A stretch of 64,000 nt of DNA from Cytobacillus oceanisediminis 2691 (GTDB lineage: Bacteria; Bacillota; Bacilli; Bacillales; Cytobacillaceae): positions 1,649,501 to 1,713,500 of the forward strand of contig NZ_CP015506.1 in the NCBI RefSeq assembly GCF_000294775.2, in the 5' to 3' direction. The notes beneath the pieces are model-generated. The model was not told the DNA's origin, did not search any database, and was given only the letters and a program-made list of their open reading frames with translations. Both the position numbers and the translations under genes were made by a program. Shown in pieces: positions 1 to 9,613 of the stretch; the first letter of the stretch is position 1, and each line of letters begins with the position of its first letter.

Positions 1-1407
1 TCTCCGGAACTGAGCGATTCAAAATCAAAAACCCTTTTTAGGCAAATCGATGAAAATGATCAAAAAATCACCAGTTTATTTCATGATGTCATCGAGCCAG
101 AAGTAAAACTGCAGCATGCAAGAGAATATAGGCTGGGGAAATTGCAGGCAGATAATATTATTTCTGAAACGGTTGATAAGTTAAATACCCTTGGCAGAAT
201 GATGAAGGAGGATCAGCAAAAGGCTGTGTCTTCTGCCAAATATGGTCTTATCCTTACTTTAATAGTACTTGGTATTTCAATCATCATTTCTGCTATCCTG
301 GGAATCGCGAGCATCCTTTTTATTGGAAGTATAATTTCTAAAAAACTAACTGCCATTGTCCAATTCTCAAATGAAATTGCAGGAGGAAACCTCAATGCAA
401 ATTCAGTGGAATATGAAGGTGATGATGAAGTAGCACAGCTTAGCAGAGCCATGAACTCCATGAAAATAAAGCTGCAGACCATGATTCAGGAAATTAATGC
501 AGTTTCTGGGTATGTGACAGAAAGAAGCGGAGAACTGAATATTGCTGCAAATGAAGTAAAAGCAGCCAGTCAGCAGGTGGCTTCAACCATGCAGGAACTG
601 TCCGGAGGAGCCGAGGATCAGGCGGGTTCTGCAACGCGTTTATCTTTAATGATGGACGAGTACCTGGAAAAAGTGAAAGAAGCTTCATACAGCGGTAATG
701 AAATAAAGAGTGCTTCCACAGAGGTGCTATCGCTTACTGAGAATGGAAACAAGCTAATGAAAGAATCCCAGGAACAAATGAGATTAATTAACCAAATAAT
801 GAAGTCTTCTGTTGACAAGGTAAATGGACTTGATGATCAGACAAAACAAATCTCCAGATTAGTTAAGGTTATAAAGGAAATTGCAGACCAGACCAACCTT
901 CTGGCATTAAATGCAGCAATTGAAGCTGCCAGAGCCGGTGAGCATGGAAGAGGTTTTGCAGTAGTGGCAGATGAGGTGAGGAAACTGGCTGAGCAGGTAT
1001 CATTCTCGGTTTCAGATATCACTAAGATTGTCGGGGGTATTCAAACGGAGTCAAACAGTGTGGCCACATCCCTTCAAACAGGCTATGTTCAAGTTGAAAA
1101 GGGAACCGGGCAAATTCAATTGACAGGACAAACATTTCAGAAAATTTATGAGGCAGTTAACTCAATGTCCAATAATGTCAGTGACATTTCCCGCAGCCTC
1201 GAGCAGGTATCCATTAATTCTGCCCATATGAACCAGTCCATTGGCAATATTGCCGCAGTGTCTGAGGAATCTGCGGCAGGCATCGAACAAACGAGTGCAT
1301 CAATGGCTCAGACTAACCATTCAATGGAGGAAATCTCAGAAAATGCACAGTCCTTGTCGGAATTGGCAGAACAATTAAATGAGATGATTGCAAAATTCAA
1401 ATTGTAA
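1..1407 (+). CDS. Methyl-accepting chemotaxis protein (5' end missing)
   Basis: The reading frame is open from base 1, so the start codon and sensory domain lie upstream of the window. What remains begins in the end of a periplasmic/extracellular segment. It continues with one membrane helix (about 235-345 nt, hydrophobic [20 protein letters not shown]), a HAMP linker ([19 protein letters not shown]) and a long cytoplasmic signalling coiled coil. The conserved hairpin tip is [37 protein letters not shown] (positions about 880-990, abbreviated from the family motif). Chemoreceptors of this kind control CheA through CheW/CheV. The ligand cannot be inferred because the sensor domain is off the window. 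Confidence 0.95.
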   Translation, partial: SPELSDSKSKTLFRQIDENDQKITSLFHDVIEPEVKLQHAREYRLGKLQADNIISETVDKLNTLGRMMKEDQQKAVSSAKYGLILTLIVLGISIIISAILGIASILFIGSIISKKLTAIVQFSNEIAGGNLNANSVEYEGDDEVAQLSRAMNSMKIKLQTMIQEINAVSGYVTERSGELNIAANEVKAASQQVASTMQELSGGAEDQAGSATRLSLMMDEYLEKVKEASYSGNEIKSASTEVLSLTENGNKLMKESQEQMRLINQIMKSSVDKVNGLDDQTKQISRLVKVIKEIADQTNLLALNAAIEAARAGEHGRGFAVVADEVRKLAEQVSFSVSDITKIVGGIQTESNSVATSLQTGYVQVEKGTGQIQLTGQTFQKIYEAVNSMSNNVSDISRSLEQVSINSAHMNQSIGNIAAVSEESAAGIEQTSASMAQTNHSMEEISENAQSLSELAEQLNEMIAKFKL

Positions 1408-1410
1408 AAT

Positions 1411-1443
1411 CCAGGCATACTCTCTACACAGGGTATGCCTTGT
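1411..1443 (+). terminator. Probable terminator after chemoreceptor
   Basis: AGGCATACTC pairs with GGGTATGCCT around an 8-base loop directly after the stop codon. The U tract is poor (TGTCCTTT), so efficiency is uncertain. Confidence 0.6.
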
Positions 1444-1563
1444 CCTTTCCCCAGACATTTGAGATGAAAAATTAATAAGACAGTTTTCTCGGAGATTTAA
1501 AGGTTTTAGTCAGATATTGTAGAAATATTTAATTAATTGCATATCCCAATAGGAGGAAATAGA

Positions 1564-3408
1564 GTGGTCATTATGAATCAGGAAATCAGGAGACTCTATG
1601 CCAGGATTGAGACTTTGGAAAAGGAAAATAATATTTTGGCCAATAATCATTCACTTAAATATAATATATTCTCACGCTCAAATGATGGAATTTTAATTTT
1701 TGATAGCCAGGAGAGAATTGTTGATGTCAATCCATCATTTGCTGAAAGTATAAAGACTGATAAACAAGACCTGATCGGCAGGAGACTGTCTGATATCGTG
1801 CCGAAAAATAGACATTTCAAGCTTGAAAAGCAAAGGGAATTATTAAAGAAGAAGGAAAGTGTCAGGGGCATTCTGCCAATATATAACGGCAGAACGATAA
1901 TAGAGTTTGATTTTACTACCAGCATCCTTAATGAGGACGGTCTTTATATGTGTATATTAAGAGATGTAACGAGTAAGCGGCTCCTCGAACGAAAAGTGAA
2001 AAAGAATGAAGAGCTGTATGCTGACCTATTTATTGAAGCCCTGGATGGAATCATTTTTTGGCGTGGAAATGGTGAGATCATTGATGCGAATGAAGCTGCT
2101 TGCCGAATTTTTGAATGTACTCATGATGAGCTTCTCAATAAAAAGATCAAAGATTTTGTATATGAAAAATCGGAAAGATACAAAAGCATTGTTAAAGAGA
2201 TGTTCGTTAAGGGAAGCATACGGGATGAGCTAGTTTTTCTTATGCCAAATGGCCAGTTCAAATCTTTGGAGTTTACAGTGAAATTGAACTCCGTTGAAGG
2301 CTACCATATGACAATCTTCAGAAATGTCAGTGAGCGTCACGCTATGGAAAAAAGCTTGAGGGAAAGCGAACAAAAATTTCGCATGATATTTGAAGGTGCC
2401 CTTGAAGGGATTCTGCTCTGGAACAATCAGTTTGAAATAGTCGATATTAATCAATCAGGTCAGAGAATGCTCCAGATGACAAAAAAGGAGCTTATTGGTG
2501 TTTCGCTGCATAGTATTTTAAATGACTGCAATATAACCGATGATGAATTAAAGGAGCAGATAAAAAACATACACTCTGCGGGGCAATCAGACGGTAACCT
2601 TTCCATTACTCTGAAATCAGGCAGAAAGAAATTTTTTGAGTTTTCCAACAAGCTGAATATTTTTTCTAATATCAGTATGACAACATTTAAAGACATTACT
2701 GAGAAGCTGGAAATGGAAGAACAGCTTCGGAAATCAGACACTTTGCATGTGATTGGAGAATTGGCAGCAGGGATTGCCCACGAGATAAGAAACCCCATGA
2801 CAGCACTTAAAGGCTTTATACAGCTGCTGGAGGACAGTGTGAAGGAAGATCATACTATGTATTTCAATGTGATTACCACTGAGCTTAGCAGGATTGATTC
2901 AATTATTAATGAATTTCTCATACTTGCTAAGCCTCAAGCTGTCAAATTTGTGGAAAAAGACATATCTCAAATCATGAAGGAAACAGTCGATCTCCTTAGT
3001 GCTCAGGCTGTGCTCCATAATGTTCAATTCAGGACTTATTATGAAAAGAATTTGCCCAATGTTTTCTGTGAATCCAATCAAATGAAAAAGGTCTTTATCA
3101 ATATTATAAAAAATGCCATTGAAGTCATGCCTAAAGGTGGATATATTACTGTATCCATTCAGAAAGGGTTTGACCATAAAGTTCACATAACCATTAGGGA
3201 CGAAGGGACAGGAATTCCTGCGCATAAAATAAAAAAGCTTGGTGAACCTTTTTATACTACAAAGGAAAGAGGCACTGGACTTGGCTTAATGGTTACATAT
3301 AAAATTATTGAAGAACACAAGGGAACAATTGAAGTGGAAAGCAAATTGGGGGAAGGAACTGTATTCCACATCCATTTGCCCTATTCTTTAAAGGCGGGAA
3401 TGAAATGA
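1564..3408 (+). CDS. PAS-domain sensor histidine kinase (sporulation-kinase type)
   Basis: The protein has a short N-terminal coiled coil, then three PAS-like blocks (roughly residues 30-140, 150-265 and 275-390). These are followed by a HisKA domain with phosphoacceptor His about residue 406 (AHEIRNPMTALKGF) and a HATPase domain with N, G1 (DEGTGIP) and G2 (GTGLGLMV) boxes. There is no membrane segment, so it is a cytosolic sensor. No response regulator is adjacent. Together with synteny to B. subtilis kinE-ogt, this points to an orphan kinase feeding the Spo0F/Spo0A phosphorelay (inference). I chose the GTG at 1564 because AGGAGG lies 7 bases upstream; the ATG at 1573 would be 16 bases away. 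It overlaps ogt by 4 bases. Confidence 0.9.
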   Translation: MVIMNQEIRRLYARIETLEKENNILANNHSLKYNIFSRSNDGILIFDSQERIVDVNPSFAESIKTDKQDLIGRRLSDIVPKNRHFKLEKQRELLKKKESVRGILPIYNGRTIIEFDFTTSILNEDGLYMCILRDVTSKRLLERKVKKNEELYADLFIEALDGIIFWRGNGEIIDANEAACRIFECTHDELLNKKIKDFVYEKSERYKSIVKEMFVKGSIRDELVFLMPNGQFKSLEFTVKLNSVEGYHMTIFRNVSERHAMEKSLRESEQKFRMIFEGALEGILLWNNQFEIVDINQSGQRMLQMTKKELIGVSLHSILNDCNITDDELKEQIKNIHSAGQSDGNLSITLKSGRKKFFEFSNKLNIFSNISMTTFKDITEKLEMEEQLRKSDTLHVIGELAAGIAHEIRNPMTALKGFIQLLEDSVKEDHTMYFNVITTELSRIDSIINEFLILAKPQAVKFVEKDISQIMKETVDLLSAQAVLHNVQFRTYYEKNLPNVFCESNQMKKVFINIIKNAIEVMPKGGYITVSIQKGFDHKVHITIRDEGTGIPAHKIKKLGEPFYTTKERGTGLGLMVTYKIIEEHKGTIEVESKLGEGTVFHIHLPYSLKAGMK

Positions 3409-3905
3409 AAGGCAGAGTTTATTCTAAAACATACACACCGGCAGGAGACATTTACATTGTCATTGAGAATGGAATCCTTTCGGCTTTATACATTGGGGAA
3501 GAAGATTTTCTCGAAGGGGAAGACGTTTTATCATTGAAATTGGATCCCTCCGACTCTTTAATTAAAAGGTGTACAAATCAGCTTGAGGAATACTTTGAAG
3601 GGCATAGGAAAGAGTTTGACATCCCCATAGAACCTCATGGCACTGAATTTCAAAAGGCAGTCTGGAAAGAGCTGTGCCTAATCCCATTTGGAGAGACAAG
3701 AAGTTATCAGGACATTGCTTTTAAAATAGGGAGAGAAAAAGCAGTGCGTGCCATTGGTCAGGCAAACAAGGCCAATCGCCTTCCGATCATTATTCCATGC
3801 CATCGCGTGATTGGAAAAAATAAATCGTTAACGGGTTATGCAGGAAACAGGACTGAAATTAAAGAAGTACTGCTAGCACTCGAAGGGTCTAATTATATAA
3901 AATAG
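3405..3905 (+). CDS. ogt: Methylated-DNA--protein-cysteine methyltransferase
   Basis: This 166-residue suicide enzyme removes alkyl groups from O6-alkylguanine onto its own cysteine. The signature PCHRVIG with acceptor Cys132 is visible, preceded by the helix-turn-helix region GETRSYQDIAFKIGREKAVRAIG that reads DNA. Length and layout are normal for the Ogt/MGMT family. It starts with an ATGA overlap with the upstream kinase, so the two are translationally coupled. The same kinase-ogt order occurs in B. subtilis. A terminator follows at once. Confidence 0.95.
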   Translation: MKGRVYSKTYTPAGDIYIVIENGILSALYIGEEDFLEGEDVLSLKLDPSDSLIKRCTNQLEEYFEGHRKEFDIPIEPHGTEFQKAVWKELCLIPFGETRSYQDIAFKIGREKAVRAIGQANKANRLPIIIPCHRVIGKNKSLTGYAGNRTEIKEVLLALEGSNYIK

Positions 3906-3917
3906 CTCAATCTTAAC

Positions 3918-3943
3918 AATCACCTCTTAGGTGATTTTTTTAT
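3918..3943 (+). terminator. Intrinsic terminator after ogt
   Basis: AATCACCT and AGGTGATT pair around a 3-base loop and are followed by a run of seven T. Confidence 0.85.
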
Positions 3944-3962
3944 GGGGGTATTATATATATGG

Positions 3963-4002
3963 TTGACTGAATGAGTGGGATTCGATTATCATCTAATTAG
4001 AT
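3963..4002 (+). promoter_or_regulatory. SigA promoter with palindromic operator for the ArsR gene
   Basis: TTGACT (3963-3968), an 18-base spacer and TATCAT (3987-3992) form a good vegetative promoter. The perfect palindrome ATCTAATTAGAT (3991-4002) overlaps the -10 end and start region. It has partly matching outer arms (CGAT on both sides). This is where an autoregulating ArsR-type repressor would bind (inference). Confidence 0.6.
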
Positions 4003-4029
4003 ATCGATCGAAATGAGGGCGCTGAAAAT

Positions 4030-4611
4030 ATGCAATTAAATCGTTTAGTAGCTTTTTATAAGACAATGGGAGACCCAACCAGAATCAGGATTGTTTTTCT
4101 CCTTGCCAAAGGTCCTTTGCATGGACAGGCGATAGCGGGGAAGCTTGGTTTAACTCCGCCAACCATTACTCATCATTTAAATAAACTGAGGGAAATAAAC
4201 CTTGTTTATCAGAGAAGAGATAAAAATACTGTTTATTTTTATTTAAATGAATCCGTACTGAAACATCAATCAGGTGTTCTTGCAAAATTGGCAGATAAAG
4301 AGGAGGTTAAGAAAATGGAAGAACAAAATATAGAAAGCCAGAAGGTTATTGAAAATTTCTTTACCAAAGAAGGAAAGCTGAAGAATATTCCTGCACAGAG
4401 GAAGAAGAGACTCATGGTTTTTGAGCATCTAATCAAAGGATTGAAAATGGGGAAAAAATATGAAGAAAAAGAGCTTAACGAATATATTCAACAGTATCAT
4501 GAAGACTATGCTACGATACGCAGAGAATTTATTATAAATCATTATATGTACAGGGAAAATGGCATTTATGAATTAAACCCTCCGGAAATGTGGGCGAAAA
4601 TAGAAGGGTAA
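4030..4611 (+). CDS. ArsR-family regulator with C-terminal DUF2087
   Basis: Residues 1-85 form a winged helix typical of ArsR repressors (MGDPTRIRIVFLLAKGPLHG, then LTPPTITHHLNKLREINLV). Residues about 112-180 match DUF2087 (lead motif KLKNIPAQRKKRLMVFEHL). No vicinal cysteine metal site is visible, so it is probably not a metal sensor. The target and ligand are unknown. It has its own promoter and terminator. It occupies the place where B. subtilis carries mtnA-mtnK, so it marks a rearrangement between ogt and mtnU. Confidence 0.85.
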   Translation: MQLNRLVAFYKTMGDPTRIRIVFLLAKGPLHGQAIAGKLGLTPPTITHHLNKLREINLVYQRRDKNTVYFYLNESVLKHQSGVLAKLADKEEVKKMEEQNIESQKVIENFFTKEGKLKNIPAQRKKRLMVFEHLIKGLKMGKKYEEKELNEYIQQYHEDYATIRREFIINHYMYRENGIYELNPPEMWAKIEG

Positions 4612-4614
4612 AGC

Positions 4615-4648
4615 AAGGCAGGGCCCCAGTTAGGGCCCTGCATGCCTT
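4615..4648. terminator. Hairpin between convergent ArsR gene and mtnU
   Basis: GCAGGGCCC and GGGCCCTGC pair around a 6-base loop, with outer AAGGC/GCCTT arms. It sits between two convergent genes and probably serves both. U tracts are weak on both strands. Confidence 0.65.
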
Positions 4649-5433
4649 CAATAGTAATAATCCGGTTTGCGATCGGTAAAAATCGGAATCATGCTGCGGA
4701 CTTCTTTCACTTTATCCAGGTCTATCTCAGCATATAGGATTTCTTCCGTTTCAGAACCTTCTGCAAGCACTACTCCCCAAGGATCTATAATCATCGAATG
4801 GCCAGCAAAGACATTGTCAGGATCAGACCCGGAGCGGTTGCATGCAATTACATAGCACTGGTTTTCAATGGCACGCGCAATCAAAAGTGCCCGCCAATGT
4901 GCCAGCCGGGCCAATGGCCATTCAGCTACTACAAATAAAGCTTCAGCACCTTCCGCTGTATGGGTCCGCACCCACTCAGGAAAACGGATATCATAACAAA
5001 TCATCCCTGCAAACTTCCTATTTTCCAGTGAAAAAACTCCCTTCGCTGTCCCTCCGTTCAGATAGAGATGTTCATTCATCAGCTTGAACAAGTGCAGCTT
5101 GCTGTATTCATGTATAAGGTCACCTTGGTTATCTACAATCAGCAGAGTGTTGTAAATGCCTTCGGGTGTTTTCTTTGCAATAGATCCGCCAATCATATGA
5201 ACCCGATTGCTCTGTGCGGCCTTTTTCAAAAAGACTAGCGATGATTCTGCATCCTGGTCTGCAATTTCACCCAATCTGGTCAAGTCATAACCAGTCGTCC
5301 AAAGTTCCGGCAGCACAATAACATCCGGTTTATCCCTAAGCGCCTTTTTAATCATGATTTCGGCTGCTTTAAAATTATCCTCAGGTTTTCCAAATGCAAT
5401 ATCCATTTGCAAACAGGCAATCTTTAATTTCAT
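4648..5433 (-). CDS. mtnU: Carbon-nitrogen hydrolase (nitrilase/omega-amidase family)
   Basis: The protein is about 261 residues. The nitrilase-fold triad is visible: Glu in VLPELWTTGYD, Lys in YSKLHLF and Cys in GMICYDIRFPEW. It is the homologue of B. subtilis MtnU/YkrU, thought to act as an omega-amidase that deaminates 2-oxo acid amides made by the glutamine-dependent MtnE transaminase. I chose the ATG at 5433 because GGGGGAG lies just upstream; a TTG 15 bases earlier would overlap that site. It is divergent from mtnE, which fits a shared role in methionine salvage. Confidence 0.88.
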   Translation of the reverse strand: MKLKIACLQMDIAFGKPEDNFKAAEIMIKKALRDKPDVIVLPELWTTGYDLTRLGEIADQDAESSLVFLKKAAQSNRVHMIGGSIAKKTPEGIYNTLLIVDNQGDLIHEYSKLHLFKLMNEHLYLNGGTAKGVFSLENRKFAGMICYDIRFPEWVRTHTAEGAEALFVVAEWPLARLAHWRALLIARAIENQCYVIACNRSGSDPDNVFAGHSMIIDPWGVVLAEGSETEEILYAEIDLDKVKEVRSMIPIFTDRKPDYYY

Positions 5434-5504
5434 AAAACTCCCCCGCAATCATCATATCCTTATGGTAAAATTAGTCCGATAGATGGAAATTTTCAAAATT
5501 TTAC

Positions 5505-5533
5505 TTTACATCTTACCATTTACGTTATATCAT
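5505..5533 (+). promoter_or_regulatory. SigA-type promoter for mtnE
   Basis: TTTACA (5505-5510), a 17-base spacer and TATCAT (5528-5533) lie about 45 bases before the start of mtnE. No S-box is visible in this intergenic region. Confidence 0.55.
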
Positions 5534-5576
5534 TTGTGACTATATTTTCAATCTTTTTTTTAAGCAGGTGAACAAT

Positions 5577-6749
5577 TTGGTAAATTATCCGCAATCAGAT
5601 CTTTTGAAAAGTCTGCCTAAACAGTTTTTTGCATCTTTGACAGCCAAAGTGGGGAGAAAACTCCAACAAGGGCATGATGTCATCAATCTTGGACAGGGCA
5701 ATCCTGACATGCCTACACCAGAGCATATTGTCAAGAGTCTTCAAAGTGCAGCCGATAATCCGCAAAACCATAAATATTCCCCTTTCCAGGGCTTCCCGTA
5801 TTTAAAAAAGGCAGCTGCTGACTTTTATAAAAGGGAATTTAATGTTGAATTGGATCCTGAAACCGAAATAGCCATCCTTTTTGGTGGTAAAGCCGGACTG
5901 GTTGAAATCCCTCAATGCCTTTTAAACCCTGGGGACAGCGTATTGGTTCCGGACCCGGGATATCCTGATTATTGGTCAGGTGTTGCACTTGCCAAAGCAA
6001 AAATGGTGACAATGTCTCTAAGAGAAGAAAATAACTTCCTGCCAGTATACAGTGAATTGTCAGCAGACCAGCTTAATGCAGCAAAACTGATGTTCCTTAA
6101 TTATCCAAATAATCCCACTGGAGCAGTGGCAAACAAGGACTTTTTTCAAGAAACAGTTGATTTGAGCAGAAGCCATGGTATTTGCATCGTCCATGATTTT
6201 GCATATGGAGGAATTGGCTTTGACGGCATAAAGCCTGAAAGCTTTCTTCAGGCAGAAGGGGCAAAAGAGGTCGGAATTGAAATTTATACACTTTCAAAAA
6301 CATTTAATATGGCAGGCTGGAGAGTTGGATTTGCAGCTGGAAATGCAAGTGTCATCGCAGCACTGAACCTTATGCAGGATCATCTATACGTCAGCTTGTT
6401 TGGTGCTGTTCAGGAAGCTGCAGCAGCTGCTCTGTCAGGACCACAGGATTGTGTTAAAGAATTGAATTCCATATACGAATCCAGACGTAATACATTCATC
6501 TCTGGCCTCAGGGAAATCGGCTGGAATGTTCAAGCTCCTAAAGGCTCTTTTTTTGCATGGCTTAAGGTCCCTGAACAATTTACATCGGAAGAGTTTGCTG
6601 ACTATCTCTTGGATAAAGCGCATATTGCGGTTGCACCAGGCATCGGATTTGGTGATTTTGGAGAAGGGTATGTGAGAGCGGGTTTACTGACATCTGAGGA
6701 GAGACTTAAAGAAGCAGTGGGCAGAATAAAAAAATTAAATTTATTTTAA
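5577..6749 (+). CDS. mtnE: Methionine salvage aminotransferase
   Basis: This fold-type I PLP aminotransferase is about 390 residues. The Schiff-base lysine lies in YTLSKTFNMAGWRVG, and NYPNNPTGA is the conserved substrate/cofactor loop. In Bacillus, MtnE converts 4-methylthio-2-oxobutyrate to methionine, the last salvage step. The start is uncertain: a GTG at 5568 has no ribosome site, whereas the TTG at 5577 follows AGGTGA by 5 bases, so I use the TTG. It is transcribed from its own promoter, and a new riboswitch-controlled unit starts after it. Confidence 0.88.
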   Translation: MVNYPQSDLLKSLPKQFFASLTAKVGRKLQQGHDVINLGQGNPDMPTPEHIVKSLQSAADNPQNHKYSPFQGFPYLKKAAADFYKREFNVELDPETEIAILFGGKAGLVEIPQCLLNPGDSVLVPDPGYPDYWSGVALAKAKMVTMSLREENNFLPVYSELSADQLNAAKLMFLNYPNNPTGAVANKDFFQETVDLSRSHGICIVHDFAYGGIGFDGIKPESFLQAEGAKEVGIEIYTLSKTFNMAGWRVGFAAGNASVIAALNLMQDHLYVSLFGAVQEAAAAALSGPQDCVKELNSIYESRRNTFISGLREIGWNVQAPKGSFFAWLKVPEQFTSEEFADYLLDKAHIAVAPGIGFGDFGEGYVRAGLLTSEERLKEAVGRIKKLNLF

Positions 6750-6767
6750 ATTTTTCTCATAATTCAA

Positions 6768-6796
6768 TTGACAAAAATATTAAGCACTGTCATAAT
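6768..6796 (+). promoter_or_regulatory. SigA promoter of the mtnWXBD transcript
   Basis: TTGACA (6768-6773), a 17-base spacer and CATAAT (6791-6796). This is a near-consensus promoter about 45 bases before the riboswitch aptamer. Confidence 0.8.
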
Positions 6797-6840
6797 TCTA
6801 ATTAAATTTTAATTCTAAATTAACTGAATACTCGTTTCGT

Positions 6841-6946
6841 TTTCTTATCAAGAGCAGGCGGAGGGACTAGCCCTATGAAGCCCGGCAACCGACTTATACA
6901 TGAGCACGGTGCTAAATCTTGCAGCTTATAGCTGAAAGATAAGAAG
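6841..6946 (+). ncRNA. SAM-I riboswitch (S-box) aptamer
   Basis: The conserved S-box core is present: CTTATC (6844-6849) closes P1 with GATAAG (6938-6943). The characteristic AGAGCAGGCGGAGGGACT, GAAGCCCGGCAACC and GCACGGTGCTAAATCTTGC segments follow in order. Known S-boxes bind S-adenosylmethionine and terminate transcription when SAM is plentiful. Here it controls the salvage genes mtnW-mtnX-mtnB-mtnD, as in B. subtilis. Confidence 0.97.
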
Positions 6947-6992
6947 ATGTTAGATTGCTATCCTAACCTCTTCTTATTTGAAGAGGTTTTTT
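6941..6992 (+). terminator. S-box expression platform: antiterminator and terminator
   Basis: The terminator is AACCTCTTC (6965-6973) with GAAGAGGTT (6980-6988) and a U run to 6992. The competing antiterminator pairs AAGAAGATGTTAG (6941-6953) with CTAACCTCTTCTT (6963-6975) with one mismatch. It reuses the 3' strand of P1. SAM binding would therefore release the terminator, which is the normal S-box OFF logic. Confidence 0.93.
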
Positions 6993-7031
6993 ATTGTTTT
7001 CATTCTTTGATTTTTGAAAGGAAGAATATAC

Positions 7032-8264
7032 ATGAGTGAAATTATTGCAACGTATCTGGTTCATGATGAAAAACATAACCCGGAGAAAAAGGCCGAGGAG
7101 ATCGCTTTAGGCTTAACGGTCGGGTCATGGACCCATTTGCCGGAACTAGAAAAACAGCAGCTGGAAAAGCATAAAGGCAGGGTCGTTTCTGTTGAAGACT
7201 ATACTAAAGATGAAGAAAAAAAGGAAACAGCCGCAGTCATTAAGATTGCCTATCCAACTGTTAATTTCAGTCCTGATTTACCGGCAATATTAACAACAGT
7301 CTTTGGAAAACTATCATTGGATGGAAAGATTAAATTGTTAGATTTACAGTTTTCCAATGAACTTAAAAGCTTTTTTCCTGGGCCACGATTCGGGATTGAC
7401 GGACTGAGGGAAAAACTGAATGTATATGATAGACCCCTTCTGATGAGCATCTTCAAAGGGGTGCTGGGCAAAGACATGGATTTTTTAACTTCGCAGCTGA
7501 GGGAACAGGCCCTTGGCGGCATCGACCTTGTAAAAGATGATGAAATTCTATTTGAAAACCGCCTTACACCTTTTGAAGCCCGGATAACCGAAGGCAAAGA
7601 AGTGCTAAGGCAGGTTTATGAGGAAACAGGCCACCGTACCCTATATGCTGTGAATTTAACAGGCAGGTCTTTTGATTTAAAAGATAAGGCAAGGAAAGCA
7701 TCCAGACTTGGTGCAGATCTTCTTCTCTTCAACGTATTCTCGTATGGGCTCGATGTTTTGCAGTCATTAAGAGAAGATGATGAGATAGGGCTGCCTATCA
7801 TGGCACATCCTGCAGTTAGTGGAGCTCTTTCTGCTTCAAGTGTTTATGGGATTTCCTATCCTTTGCTTTTAGGCAAACTCCTCAGGTATGCAGGCGCAGA
7901 CTTGTCTCTATTCCCTTCACCTTATGGATCGGTTGCCCTTGAAAAAACTCTGGCCTTATCAATTGGGGATACCCTGACTAGGAATGATTTCTGCAAAAGA
8001 ACCTTTCCGGTTCCATCAGCCGGCATCCATCCGGGTCTTGTACCTTTGCTTTTCGAAGACTTCGGAATAGACAGTGTAATTAATGCCGGAGGTGGCGTAC
8101 ATGGGCATCCGGATGGGGCAAGAGGAGGCGGTTTGGCATTCCGCCAGGCAATAGATTTAATTTTAAATGGGGCTTCTTTAACAGATGCTCCATCAAACTT
8201 CCCTGAATTAAAAAAAGCGATTGATCTGTGGGGGTACAAAGAGGTGGCTGTAAAGAATGGCTAA
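7032..8264 (+). CDS. mtnW: 2,3-diketo-5-methylthiopentyl-1-phosphate enolase
   Basis: This 410-residue RuBisCO-like protein enolises 2,3-diketo-5-methylthiopentyl-1-phosphate. The metal/carbamate motif GIDLVKDDE is visible, as is the glycine-rich phosphate loop [16 protein letters not shown]. Large-subunit-like N-terminal and barrel regions are of normal length. The ATG at 7032 follows GAAAGGAAG; the upstream in-frame ATG region has no site. It is the first gene behind the S-box and overlaps mtnX by 8 bases. Confidence 0.95.
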   Translation: MSEIIATYLVHDEKHNPEKKAEEIALGLTVGSWTHLPELEKQQLEKHKGRVVSVEDYTKDEEKKETAAVIKIAYPTVNFSPDLPAILTTVFGKLSLDGKIKLLDLQFSNELKSFFPGPRFGIDGLREKLNVYDRPLLMSIFKGVLGKDMDFLTSQLREQALGGIDLVKDDEILFENRLTPFEARITEGKEVLRQVYEETGHRTLYAVNLTGRSFDLKDKARKASRLGADLLLFNVFSYGLDVLQSLREDDEIGLPIMAHPAVSGALSASSVYGISYPLLLGKLLRYAGADLSLFPSPYGSVALEKTLALSIGDTLTRNDFCKRTFPVPSAGIHPGLVPLLFEDFGIDSVINAGGGVHGHPDGARGGGLAFRQAIDLILNGASLTDAPSNFPELKKAIDLWGYKEVAVKNG

Positions 8265-8919
8265 AGTGGCGGTATTTTGTGATTTTGATGGAACTATTAC
8301 CGAAAACGATAACATCATTCATATCATGAAGCACTTTGCTCCTTCTCAATGGGAGGGGATAAAAAATCAAGTTCTGGGACAGGAAATTACCATTCAAGAA
8401 GGAGTAGGAAAGATGTTTTCCCTTCTGCCAAGCAGTCTGAAAGATGCTATCACCGATTTCATCTTAGAAAATGCAAGAGTAAGAGAGGGATTTCAGCCAT
8501 TTATCGATTATCTGGAAAAAGAAAAAATACCGCTTTATATAGTCAGCGGAGGAATAGATTTTTTTGTGGCTCCTGTACTGGATAAGTATGGACCCTTTGA
8601 AGAGGTGTTCTGCAATAGTTCTGATTTTAGCGGCGATACAATTAATATCTTATGGCCCCATAGCTGCGATGAAAAATGCAATAAGAATTGCGGCTGCTGC
8701 AAGCCTTCTATTATGAGGAAACTGGTGGATGAGAACACCTTTAAAGTGGTGATCGGAGATTCAGTAACCGATCTGGAGGCTGCCAAACAGGCAGACTTTG
8801 TCATTGCCAGAGATCTGCTCCTGGAGAAAAGCAAAGAGATGAACCTAAATCATTCTGCCTTTGAAACATTCTATGATTGCATTGAGCTTTTAAAAAGATT
8901 AAATGAGGTGAGGGTATGA
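8257..8919 (+). CDS. mtnX: 2-hydroxy-3-keto-5-methylthiopentenyl-1-phosphate phosphatase
   Basis: This 220-residue HAD-family phosphatase has motif I CDFDGTIT near the start (nucleophile Asp9, acid/base Asp11), motif II IVSGG and motif [13 protein letters not shown] Cys-rich stretch ([13 protein letters not shown], around residues 135-147) may bind a metal. The enzyme dephosphorylates the MtnW product to the acireductone. It overlaps mtnW by 8 bases and mtnB by 4, so the operon is tightly coupled. Confidence 0.93.
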   Translation: MAKVAVFCDFDGTITENDNIIHIMKHFAPSQWEGIKNQVLGQEITIQEGVGKMFSLLPSSLKDAITDFILENARVREGFQPFIDYLEKEKIPLYIVSGGIDFFVAPVLDKYGPFEEVFCNSSDFSGDTINILWPHSCDEKCNKNCGCCKPSIMRKLVDENTFKVVIGDSVTDLEAAKQADFVIARDLLLEKSKEMNLNHSAFETFYDCIELLKRLNEVRV

Positions 8920-9551
8920 GCAGAGTTGGGGAAAAATGGAATGAGCTTGCAGATATTAAGGAAGAGCTTGCAGAAAGGGACTGGTTTATGGGAACAAGCG
9001 GAAATCTGGCCATTAAGGTCAGCTCACATCCCCTTCAATTCCTCGTAACAGCAAGCGGAAAGGATAAAAGGAAACGCACTGATGAAGACTTTCTCCTTGT
9101 TGATGAATATGGACACCCGGCAGGGGAAACACATTTAAAGCCTTCTGCTGAAACACTTCTGCATTCTGAGATATATCGAAGAACGAAAGCTGAATGCAGT
9201 CTTCATGTACATACTATTGACAATAATGTCATTTCAGAAATTTATGGTGATCAGGCGGCGGTTACATTTAAAGGGCAAGAGCTGATTAAAGCATTTGATA
9301 AGTGGGAGGAAGATGCTGTTCTCGAGATTCCGATTATTCCGAATCATGCGCATATTCCAACGCTGGCAAAGTGTTTTTCTTCCCATGTACATGAAGATTC
9401 AGGTGCCGTCTTGATAAGAAATCATGGAATTACAGTATGGGGCAGAACCTCCTTTGAGGCTAAAAAGATCCTTGAGGCTTCAGAGTTTCTGTTCCGTTAT
9501 CAGTTAAGGCTCCTGGCATATAAGCCCGATCAGCTAATTAAAGTAGTTTAA
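8916..9551 (+). CDS. mtnB: Methylthioribulose-1-phosphate dehydratase
   Basis: This 211-residue class II aldolase-fold enzyme has the zinc motifs HVHT (about residue 98) and the downstream NHGITVWG histidine region. The phosphate-binding GTSGNLAIK lies near the N terminus. It dehydrates methylthioribulose-1-phosphate to the diketo compound used by MtnW. It follows mtnX with a 4-base overlap. Confidence 0.93.
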   Translation: MSRVGEKWNELADIKEELAERDWFMGTSGNLAIKVSSHPLQFLVTASGKDKRKRTDEDFLLVDEYGHPAGETHLKPSAETLLHSEIYRRTKAECSLHVHTIDNNVISEIYGDQAAVTFKGQELIKAFDKWEEDAVLEIPIIPNHAHIPTLAKCFSSHVHEDSGAVLIRNHGITVWGRTSFEAKKILEASEFLFRYQLRLLAYKPDQLIKVV

Positions 9552-9613
9552 TATATGAACTGCTGTTATTAAATCATGCGAGAAAAAAATTATAATAGAG
9601 AGGAATGATTAGA

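Noticed and set aside
1510..1530. Possible SigH promoter or 0A-like site before the PAS kinase
   Set aside because: AAGGTTTT and AGAAAT are only loose matches, and TGTAGAA departs from the 0A-box consensus.
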